Position numbers and translations under genes: made by a program
In this document: one piece after another, positions 32,068 through 38,222 of the stretch
Numbering within the stretch: the first letter of the stretch is position 1
Layout: every line of letters begins with the position of its first letter
Notes under the pieces: generated by a model
Database searches by the model: none
What the model was told of the DNA's origin: nothing
The model's input: the letters and a program-made list of their open reading frames with translations, nothing else
Assembly: GCA_017445225.1 (NCBI GenBank)
Contig: JAFSUN010000002.1
Span: 1-38,222 of the forward strand
DNA: 38,222 nt
DNA from: Erysipelotrichaceae bacterium
GTDB taxonomy: Bacteria; Bacillota_I; Bacilli_A; Erysipelotrichales; Erysipelotrichaceae
Reading direction: 5' to 3'

Positions 32068-32595
32068 TTACTTATTTCTTAAAGGTGATATAACACAGGA
32101 CATGGTGTTGCCTTCGAGAACAGGCTGCTTGTCAACCTGGGCAACTTCCTTCAGTTCAGCAATGAAGCTCTCCATGACTTTCCTGCCGACATCCTGTCTG
32201 GTCATCATTCTGCCTCTGAAGCGCATATCAACCCTGACCTTGTTACCTTCCGAGATCCAGCCCTTGGCCTGACGGACCTTGGTATCAAAGTCATGTGTAT
32301 CGATGACCGGTGACAGCCTTAACGGCTTGACTTCCGTCATCTTCTGATTTCTCTTAGCTTCCTTGGCCTTCTTCTGCTGTTCGAAGTGGTACTTGCCATA
32401 GTCAAGGATCTTGCAGACCGGCGGTACGGCACCAGGTGCAACGCACACTAAATCCAGGTCCATGTTGAAGGCTCTTTCCAGAGCTTCTCTGCGCAGCAGG
32501 ATGCCTAATGAATTGCCATTAGGATCAATAACCAGAACTTCCTTAAAGCGGATGCTTTCATTGACGAGTTCGTCATTTTGATTCTTCTTACCGAT
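32068..32595 (-). CDS. infC: Translation initiation factor IF-3, AUC start
   Basis: IF-3 prevents premature subunit joining and checks the start codon. Reading upstream of the first in-frame ATG continues a proper IF-3 N-domain ([20 protein letters not shown]) back to an ATC codon nine bases after GGAGG, giving 175 residues, the usual length. Rare start codons are a known feature of infC, letting IF-3 repress itself. The C-domain shows [19 protein letters not shown] and RFRGRMM. An AUG-UAA pair sits between the Shine-Dalgarno and the AUC. Confidence 0.93.
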   Translation of the reverse strand: MGKKNQNDELVNESIRFKEVLVIDPNGNSLGILLRREALERAFNMDLDLVCVAPGAVPPVCKILDYGKYHFEQQKKAKEAKRNQKMTEVKPLRLSPVIDTHDFDTKVRQAKGWISEGNKVRVDMRFRGRMMTRQDVGRKVMESFIAELKEVAQVDKQPVLEGNTMSCVISPLRNK

Positions 32596-32604
32596 GTTAC
32601 ATTA

Positions 32605-32725
32605 CCTCCTTACAAATGAAAAATGGGTATACGCCCACCTCAAAACCACATATCGTGTAGCCTTGACCCATGGCCGGTAGCCATCAGGTGAGAAGTGGTG
32701 CTTCTTCTTTCCACATTTCTTTTGC
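32605..32725 (-). promoter_or_regulatory. L20-type leader of infC-rpmI-rplT
   Basis: About 125 bases of leader end in a short hairpin with five T (32619-32640: TGGG / CCCA), a terminator-like arm. Upstream ACCAC (32695-32699) can pair with GTGGT (32645-32649), and TCACCT (32686-32691) can pair with AGGTGG (32635-32640), the latter being the terminator's 5' arm. Such nested, mutually exclusive or pseudoknotted pairing is what the known Bacillota L20 leader uses for feedback termination. Confidence 0.65.
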
Positions 32726-32731
32726 GAGAAT

Positions 32732-32760
32732 ATATTATCAGCAACCACCTCCCCTGTCAA
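32732..32760 (-). promoter_or_regulatory. Promoter of infC operon
   Basis: A perfect TTGACA (32755-32760), 17-base spacer, TAATAT (32732-32737). An 8-bp inverted repeat (ATGATTTT / AAAATCAT, 32760-32782) abuts the -35. Confidence 0.7.
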
Positions 32761-32862
32761 TGATTTTTCCAGCGAAAATCATCTTATCATCGTTTTTTGT
32801 TCATAAAACCGACACCTGCATTGATTATTCTTTAGTCAGCATTGCATGCTGAAGGAGGTAAT

Positions 32863-33036
32863 ATGACAAAACTGAAAAACACTGATAAGGAAACCATGTT
32901 TCAGATCGTCAATATCGCAATCATCCTGCTTATAATAATCTACTATGCCGTCCGGGCAATCTACTACCGCCAGGTTATCGACCACGCTGACAGCCAGACC
33001 ATATCCCTGTTAAGGAGTATCCGTGAAGCGGCGTAG
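32863..33036 (+). CDS. Small single-pass membrane protein, 57 residues
   Basis: The product starts MTKLKNTDKETMFQIVNIAI and has a membrane helix at about 16-34 followed by a basic, Tyr-rich juxtamembrane stretch (IIIYYAVRAIYYR) and a polar end. The ATG has AGGAGG six bases upstream. The frame extends seven codons further up, but that part precedes the ribosome-binding site. It overlaps the NAGPA gene by 14 bases, so the two are coupled. Family unknown; a partner or processing factor for the next protein is possible. Confidence 0.7.
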   Translation: MTKLKNTDKETMFQIVNIAIILLIIIYYAVRAIYYRQVIDHADSQTISLLRSIREAA

Positions 33037-34006
33037 ATGGCTGACCAGGGTATTGCTGGTAACTGACCTGGCAGCTCTCATCTGTTTCTTTACGGTCTAT
33101 GGACCAATCGATACTTTCCGCAACTGGTACGTGACCACGGCCCTTTCCACCGGAAGTCATAAGTATCTGGCCTACATTTTCTATTCTCCTGACCAGTTGG
33201 AAGCTATAAAAGCGGAAAATCAGGTCATAGCCAGCGGCGATGTCAGTGACCGTGATGCCATTGTCATAAAAACTGAGATACCTGAGAACTATGAAAATGA
33301 ATACGAACGCCAGATCCTTGAACGGGAGCCTGACCAGGATTACAAGGTCTTTGAGATCTCGGGAAAAGGCTACAGCGGCTGGGTAACGGTCATCTATGAT
33401 CCCACGCGTCTGAGCCTTACCGTAAGTGAGACCGACCGGGGTCAGACCGTTTCCGCCATGGCTGATAAGACCAATGCCCTGGTGGCGGTCAACGGCGGGG
33501 CCTATACCATGGGCAAGGGAAACAAAAGCAGCATCGGCGGTTTGATGGCTGATGGAAAGATCGTATGCGAAAGCGAGGAAATCGAAGAACTGATCTGCCT
33601 TACTGATGATGGAAAGCTTCTGCTTACCTACGATACCGTCCAGAATCTGGAAGAGGAAGGAAACATCGACTGGGCGCTGTATTTTGTCCCCTTTCTGATC
33701 GTTAACGGCCATAGAGCGACCTATACCGGTAATGCCGGCGGCCAGCAGCCAAGAACAGCCATCGGGCAGCGAAAGGACGGCATCATTCTGCTGGTAACCA
33801 TTGACGGCAGAGGCGGTAACGGATCATTCGGCATCAACTTCTCCGGCCTTACCGACATCTTTGAATGGTATGGATGCTACAACGCTGCCAATCTGGACGG
33901 CGGCGGCAGCACTTCGCTGGTGGTAAACGGAGAACTGCTTAACAGTCCGGTATCCTTCCGCAAGGAAGGAGAACGTAAAGTATACGATGCTTTGGTATTC
34001 TATTGA
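33023..34006 (+). CDS. Membrane-anchored phosphodiester glycosidase (NAGPA domain) protein
   Basis: The 327-residue protein has an N-terminal basic stretch and one membrane helix (about 9-28), then an extracellular domain. From about residue 105 it matches the NAGPA / phosphodiester-glycosidase family: ALVAVNGGAYTM, PRTAIGQRKDG, LLVTIDGRG and NAANLDGGGSTSLV near the end. Family enzymes release N-acetylglucosamine from phosphodiesters or act on cell-wall and exopolysaccharide glycans; the substrate here is unknown. It starts at GTG with AAGGAG upstream, inside the end of the previous gene. Confidence 0.88.
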   Translation: MKRRRWLTRVLLVTDLAALICFFTVYGPIDTFRNWYVTTALSTGSHKYLAYIFYSPDQLEAIKAENQVIASGDVSDRDAIVIKTEIPENYENEYERQILEREPDQDYKVFEISGKGYSGWVTVIYDPTRLSLTVSETDRGQTVSAMADKTNALVAVNGGAYTMGKGNKSSIGGLMADGKIVCESEEIEELICLTDDGKLLLTYDTVQNLEEEGNIDWALYFVPFLIVNGHRATYTGNAGGQQPRTAIGQRKDGIILLVTIDGRGGNGSFGINFSGLTDIFEWYGCYNAANLDGGGSTSLVVNGELLNSPVSFRKEGERKVYDALVFY

Positions 34007-34033
34007 AAAGATGAGATTAGCAATCTCATCTTT
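34007..34033 (+). terminator. Terminator after the NAGPA gene (bidirectional)
   Basis: A 12-bp perfect stem (AAAGATGAGATT / AATCTCATCTTT) with a 3-base loop starts right at the stop codon. Flanking A and T tracts let it work for the convergent ABC cassette as well. Confidence 0.88.
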
Positions 34034-34079
34034 CTTATGTTTCAAAACATTGTTACATTTTATAGATGCCTTTCAGGAG

Positions 34080-34769
34080 TTACTGCACTGTTTGCTGAAC
34101 AGCATCAACATTTATCACGGCATTCTTCTGATCGATCCTCAAGATAACATCAGCTTTCTTAGCCAGCTCTTCATTATGGGTAACCATTACAACGCATTTA
34201 CCGTTTTCATGAGCCAGTTTTTCAAACAGTGAAACAATTTCCTCACTGTTTTTCCAGTCCAGATTGCCGGTTGGCTCATCAGCCGCAATGATTGGGGAAT
34301 CCGTAAGCAGACTTCTGGCGATCGCCACCCGCTGCTGTTCACCGCCGGAAAGCTTTGAGGTTTTCTGCCGGGCTTTTTTCTCATCAATGCCCATCTTATC
34401 CAGCAATTCCAATGCTCTTGCGGCATCCGGTTTTCTGACGTTGTCACTGATATCCATGGCCAGCATAACATTCTCCACGGCATTCAGGTATCCAAGAAGA
34501 TTGTAGTTCTGATAGATGATGCTGACCCCGCTGCGGCGGTATTTGGTCAGTCCGATCTCCCTGATCTCCCTGTCCTTGTAACAGATCTCCCCTTCGTAGC
34601 GGTCATCCTGACCGGAGATAATGGAAAGGAAAGTCGTCTTGCCTGATCCGCTTTCCCCTAACAGAGCATAGAAAACACCGCAATCAAGATCTAAATTAAT
34701 GTTTTCAAAGATCTTTCTTCCCGGGTAGGAATAACTCATGTTTCTTATTGCCAGAATCTCATTACTCAT
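34080..34769 (-). CDS. ABC transporter ATP-binding protein of the FtsX-type cassette
   Basis: The 229-residue ATPase has Walker A GESGSGKTT (38-46), Q-loop in IIYQNYNLLG, signature LSGGEQQR and Walker B IIAADEPTGNLD, the MacB/LolD/BceA subgroup by pattern. It powers the two large permeases encoded just before it. ATG with AAAGGA upstream. It is the last gene of the cassette, ending 47 bases from the shared terminator. Confidence 0.95.
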   Translation of the reverse strand: MSNEILAIRNMSYSYPGRKIFENINLDLDCGVFYALLGESGSGKTTFLSIISGQDDRYEGEICYKDREIREIGLTKYRRSGVSIIYQNYNLLGYLNAVENVMLAMDISDNVRKPDAARALELLDKMGIDEKKARQKTSKLSGGEQQRVAIARSLLTDSPIIAADEPTGNLDWKNSEEIVSLFEKLAHENGKCVVMVTHNEELAKKADVILRIDQKNAVINVDAVQQTVQ

Positions 34770-34782
34770 AATATTTTCCTTT

Positions 34783-36159
34783 CTACAGAACGTTTCGGAT
34801 CTGCTTTCTGATAACCGAGACTACGGTTACAGTTACTGAAATGATGACGACGGTTATACACACGGCTGCGGTCACTCCTGCTGCCGTAAGAGTCTTGTTG
34901 CTGAAAACGCTGAAGCGGGCTGACTCCGGTATTTCCATGTTGTTGGATGTCATGGCTTCGAACAGGAAACTGTTATTGAACAGATAGGCCAGCAAGATTC
35001 CCAGAGGAATACCGATGACCATGGCAATCACTGCCAGAAGACAATATGACAGCACATAGTGAAAAAGTATGCCCCCCCAACTTCTTCCTAAAGAGTAGTA
35101 GATAAACATCTCCCGGAAACGGTTGGAGAAGTTATAGATGACGTAACTGATAAGTATTACCGTTAACAGCACAAATACTATCGTAAACGCCGTCTTGTAG
35201 AAAACACCTGTCTTACTGAAGGAATCCATCAGCTCATCAAGATTGGTCTTCTTCAGCCCCAGATTCAGTGAAGGATAGTTCTTACTGCTGGCATTTCCGG
35301 TTTCCTCGTTTATGAACTTCTGGATATTGTTTCTCAAAGTCCTGAAGCTCTCATAATCCCGGGCATAATAGGTAACATTGTTAATATAAGTCTGGGACAG
35401 TGATTCAAAGGAAGACACTGTTTCCCTGGCCTTGGACTGCGATATGATGCAGCCCTGTGAATTTAGGAACATGTCCTGTCCGTACTCACTGTCATAAGAT
35501 CCGAAATATTTATACTTTCCCACGACTTCAAAATCTTCATATGCTTCCCGGGAAAAGATATTCCCATAGAAGTACACTCTAACGGTATCCCCCACATTTA
35601 CTTCCTGGTATTCACCGTTTTCGTCGGTTATCCTGAAGGAAGAAGCCACGATCATCTTATTGCAGGGGGAAGTCATTTCCTGTTCACTCAGGAATCTTCC
35701 TTCAGATAATTCCAGGCCTCTTCGCTTCCAGAAGCTGTCGCTTCCAGCCCCGAAAAGCTGATATTCACTGTATCCGGACCATTCATCCATGACGCTGGCG
35801 GCTGTGATTACCGTCTCACAGCTGTAGCTTTTCACCTCGGGATTGCCGGCTATTTCAGCACAGGCATCCATGAGGTGGAAGTAGTATTCCTTTCCTTCGG
35901 GCTTTCTGATAAAAGCCTGAAGACTGCTGCCGGAGTTTTTCTTTTCGTCATACTGACTGCTGAACAGATATCCGTTTCTGAATTCACAGTATACAGGCGT
36001 ACTTTCAGCCAGCAGTTTTTCGGCCTGACTTCCGTCAGACAGCAACAATGAAGCCATGATGGAAGCCGCAGATAAAACTATGATCAGTACTGTCAGAAGA
36101 CTTTCCTGCAATCTGTTTTTAAGACTGACAACGATGTGGGCAAAAAAGTATCTGCTCAT
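34783..36159 (-). CDS. FtsX-type ABC permease, first of two (ATPase-proximal)
   Basis: The 458-residue protein has one N-terminal membrane helix (about 14-38), a large extracellular domain (about 40-315) rich in Ser, Tyr and Glu, and three C-terminal helices (about 324-346, 365-393, 430-452). The cytoplasmic loop FREMFIYYSLGRSWGGI resembles the FtsX coupling loop. No cysteine-rich or enzymatic motif is seen in the outer domain. It follows the other permease by two bases, so the two probably form a heterodimer. Confidence 0.88.
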   Translation of the reverse strand: MSRYFFAHIVVSLKNRLQESLLTVLIIVLSAASIMASLLLSDGSQAEKLLAESTPVYCEFRNGYLFSSQYDEKKNSGSSLQAFIRKPEGKEYYFHLMDACAEIAGNPEVKSYSCETVITAASVMDEWSGYSEYQLFGAGSDSFWKRRGLELSEGRFLSEQEMTSPCNKMIVASSFRITDENGEYQEVNVGDTVRVYFYGNIFSREAYEDFEVVGKYKYFGSYDSEYGQDMFLNSQGCIISQSKARETVSSFESLSQTYINNVTYYARDYESFRTLRNNIQKFINEETGNASSKNYPSLNLGLKKTNLDELMDSFSKTGVFYKTAFTIVFVLLTVILISYVIYNFSNRFREMFIYYSLGRSWGGILFHYVLSYCLLAVIAMVIGIPLGILLAYLFNNSFLFEAMTSNNMEIPESARFSVFSNKTLTAAGVTAAVCITVVIISVTVTVVSVIRKQIRNVL

Positions 36160-36161
36160 TT

Positions 36162-37604
36162 CTACTCCTGTTTCTCCAGCAGTTCCTTAACACTTACCCT
36201 GCCGATCAGATAACGATACAGAATTACACTTTCAATACAAAGAATAATGACGAACATTACCGCAAGTATTATCCCTGAATTATTCAGTTTTAAAAGCTTA
36301 TCCGTAATATTCAGAAGCTTCGATCCATCAGTTCCTCCCCTGCTGAACTGGTATTCCATTACTGTTCTGCTCAGTTTTACAGAAACTATATAACCGATAA
36401 CAGAAGATGCCAGATATACCAGAATACGTACTATGGAATTATCTCTTATTATGTCTCTGTCTTCCTTACCCATTGACTTGAGCAAACCGATCTCATTTCT
36501 CCGGGAATTGATGTCAAGGACTATCAGGGCAGCTGACACAATCAGAACCAGGATAACAAGAGCATAAGAAACGATTCTGAAAGACTTACTGATAGAAAGA
36601 ACAAGATCGGCCATACCGGAATACCCATACTTATCCAGGCTGGTATAATAAATCCAATTATCTGACTTATACTTATCAATCTGCTGTTTCAGTTTTTCCA
36701 GCTGTGAAAAAGAAACAAGCTCATATGTATTTACCAATCCGAAATCCCCGTTTTTATCCGTTCCCATCCGATCCCTATAAACATTAGAAAATCCATGATC
36801 CCTCAGTACTCTTTCCATGGTTTCTTCCGGAATGAATACCAGATTGGTATTGCCGACTTTAGCACTCGTTGTTTCTACGATCCCAACTACCTTTAGCTCG
36901 AACATAAAAACATCTGAAGCGGAATAATCAGCATTGTATACTCTTTTAGTAAGATAAACTATGTCGCCCGGCTCAATCTCTTTGACAGAATATCCTGAAT
37001 CTGTTTTGATGATCTGTGCCACATTGTTTCTGATCAGGCAGACATTTTCACCGTTTTCTGTTTCTTCCAGAGTAAACTGCCTGCCATCAATCAGTTTAAG
37101 ATCAGGATATAAATCAACAAAACTGCTGTCACTGTGAAGTTCTATTCCCAAAGGCCCAATTTGAAATCTCATTTCACCCGTCTTATAGTCATAACAATAT
37201 GAGTCAAACAATTCATCTAACTCTCCATCGTCTGATTTTCCATTCAGAACATGTATCACGGCTTTTGCGTAATCTTTAGGCATCATTATTGAAGAGAACG
37301 ATTCGTCACTGGCTGTTTTGTATACCTCATACTCCTTCTGGCTGATATCACTCCGTTCAAAACTGTTCTTCTTAAGAGAATCATTCAGGTTCAAAAACAA
37401 TTGGGTTTCTTCATATGCCCCGCGGCCACTGATATTTGCCTGCAGATAAAGAAACAGATCTGTTTTACCGCTGATATATTCTTCATATTCGGCAGAGATC
37501 CCACTCAAAAAAAGCGAGGAAAACAATGTGGAAAAGATTATCGCATAGATCAGCAGATTCCTTATCCCGTTTTTCATTGCCATATTTATTCTGATCTTTT
37601 CCAC
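36162..37604 (-). CDS. FtsX-type ABC permease, second of two
   Basis: I start at a GTG with GGAGG seven bases upstream (480 residues); the frame runs 12 codons further, into the neighbouring gene. It has one N-terminal helix, an extracellular domain (about 35-345) and three C-terminal helices. The coupling loop RRNEIGLLKSMGKEDRDI is typical of MacB/FtsX. The DNA is more AT-rich than the genes to the left. Substrate unknown; the gene just upstream encodes a secreted protein that may be cargo or partner. Confidence 0.88.
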   Translation of the reverse strand: MEKIRINMAMKNGIRNLLIYAIIFSTLFSSLFLSGISAEYEEYISGKTDLFLYLQANISGRGAYEETQLFLNLNDSLKKNSFERSDISQKEYEVYKTASDESFSSIMMPKDYAKAVIHVLNGKSDDGELDELFDSYCYDYKTGEMRFQIGPLGIELHSDSSFVDLYPDLKLIDGRQFTLEETENGENVCLIRNNVAQIIKTDSGYSVKEIEPGDIVYLTKRVYNADYSASDVFMFELKVVGIVETTSAKVGNTNLVFIPEETMERVLRDHGFSNVYRDRMGTDKNGDFGLVNTYELVSFSQLEKLKQQIDKYKSDNWIYYTSLDKYGYSGMADLVLSISKSFRIVSYALVILVLIVSAALIVLDINSRRNEIGLLKSMGKEDRDIIRDNSIVRILVYLASSVIGYIVSVKLSRTVMEYQFSRGGTDGSKLLNITDKLLKLNNSGIILAVMFVIILCIESVILYRYLIGRVSVKELLEKQE

Positions 37605-37617
37605 TTTTTCCCCTCCT

Positions 37618-38061
37618 TCAGTGAGCAACACTATATACATATGATCTTGTATAAACAGTTGTATTCTCCGATGAATCTGTTATTGTGATTCTGTAATTTG
37701 CTGTAGCTGAAAGATAATTGCTGGAATTCAGTGAAAACACACAGGAAATCTGTTCCAGTTTCAGGCTGTACCCAGTTGGGACATTGCTAGAGTTACCCCA
37801 ATTACCAGGAGCTGAAGTAAGAGAGTAATCTGTTATCAAAGAACCAGAATATGTTATCGTTCCGGATATTGAAATTGTCGGATAAAAATATATACCACCC
37901 GCATAAACAGAACCTGTCATCTCATTGTAGTAATTGTATATTACATACTCTTCGGGCTCATCTGGGTCTACCGGTGTTTCCGGTTCCAATGCTTTAACCG
38001 GTACTGTGAAAACCGATAATGTCAGAAGTAATGTAACAAAAAGCAATAATGTCTTTTTCAT
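37618..38061 (-). CDS. Small secreted protein, beta-rich, first gene of the ABC cassette
   Basis: The start MKKTLLLFVTLLLTLSVFTV is a clear signal peptide, with likely cleavage after VKA (residue 24). ATG with GGAGG seven bases upstream; the frame extends eight codons further without support. The mature part of about 123 residues starts with a Pro/Glu/Asp linker (LEPETPVDPDEPEE), then alternating Ser/Thr/Tyr-rich beta strands with one Cys and no known motif. It resembles a small adhesin-like or immunoglobulin-like domain. Family not recognised. Confidence 0.8.
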   Translation of the reverse strand: MKKTLLLFVTLLLTLSVFTVPVKALEPETPVDPDEPEEYVIYNYYNEMTGSVYAGGIYFYPTISISGTITYSGSLITDYSLTSAPGNWGNSSNVPTGYSLKLEQISCVFSLNSSNYLSATANYRITITDSSENTTVYTRSYVYSVAH

Positions 38062-38105
38062 AAAGGATCCTCCTCTTAGCCCCATTGTATAAAAAAAAGC
38101 TAATA

Positions 38106-38147
38106 AAAACTCTCGGGTTCCGAGAATCCTCGTTTTCCGAGAGTTTT
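38106..38147. terminator. Terminator-like long inverted repeat
   Basis: An 11-bp stem (AAAACTCTCGG / CCGAGAGTTTT) with a 20-base loop that holds further CTCGG / CCGAG copies, so several foldings compete. Both arms are flanked by T or A tracts, so it could stop transcripts on either strand. A weak TACAAT (38084-38089) nearby could serve the secreted-protein gene. From 38148 to the end I see nothing. Confidence 0.6.
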
Positions 38148-38222
38148 TTCGTGTTAATTTTGAAGAAATATAGTTCCTATCCTAACTAACTATCAGATTT
38201 TTCCTTTTTCAGGCAGAAACAA

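Noticed and set aside
1-38222. CRISPR array or rRNA genes
   Set aside because: No regularly spaced direct repeats and no 16S, 23S or 5S sequence were seen.
1-38222. Mycoplasma-type code with UGA as Trp
   Set aside because: The HD gene and the NAGPA gene end in UGA at the expected family length, and Trp is coded by UGG.

Overview
The window reads as a chromosomal segment of a Gram-positive, low-to-mid-GC Bacillota. Genes carry strong AGGAGG ribosome-binding sites and sigma-A-type promoters. S14 and L36 are the zinc (Cys-containing) forms, adenylate kinase has a four-Cys LID, and no outer-membrane gene is seen. The absence of rpmD (L30) and map from the spc cluster would suit the Erysipelotrichia/Mollicutes side of the phylum; that placement is inference. 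UGA is used as a stop, so the code is standard.

Left part, bases 1-19310, nearly all minus strand. The str, S10, spc and alpha clusters are joined head to tail: rpsL-rpsG-fusA-tuf, then a lone mannose-type PTS EIIA gene, then rpsJ-rplC-rplD-rplW-rplB-rpsS-rplV-rpsC-rplP-rpmC-rpsQ-rplN-rplX-rplE-rpsN-rpsH-rplF-rplR-rpsE-rplO-secY-adk-infA-rpmJ-rpsM-rpsK-rpoA-rplQ, closed by a strong terminator. Promoters can be read before rpsL, tuf, the EIIA gene and rpsJ. The rpsJ promoter region is unusual: one promoter lies upstream of a terminator hairpin and a second is built into that hairpin. The first 400 bases hold a decayed IS200/IS605 transposase tail.

Middle part, 19313-31395, mostly minus-strand housekeeping and accessory genes. 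There is a tRNA-Val(GAC) with its own promoter and terminator. Next comes an operon of an orphan acidic protein, a nitroreductase, a zinc phospholipase C-like protein and an Smr-GNAT fusion. A plus-strand tRNA-Thr(GGU) with an odd T loop follows, then an HD phosphohydrolase with a tiny membrane peptide in front of it, and a MacAB-like adaptor/ATPase/permease set. After a YitT-family transporter-like protein come RidA with a Cys-rich tail, TrmL, a TraX-like protein, RdgB, an RraA-family protein behind a terminator-like leader, and an MgtC-family protein.

Right part. The infC-rpmI-rplT operon (minus) has an L20-type leader and a non-AUG AUC start for IF-3, preceded by a start-stop AUG-UAA. Divergent from it, a plus-strand pair encodes a 57-residue membrane protein and a membrane-anchored NAGPA-domain protein. 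The window ends with a minus-strand cassette of a small secreted protein, two large FtsX-type permeases and an ATPase. Its distal half looks more AT-rich than the rest; this is the best candidate for a little-described system.

All function calls come from reading the sequence and remembered family motifs; no database search was run.
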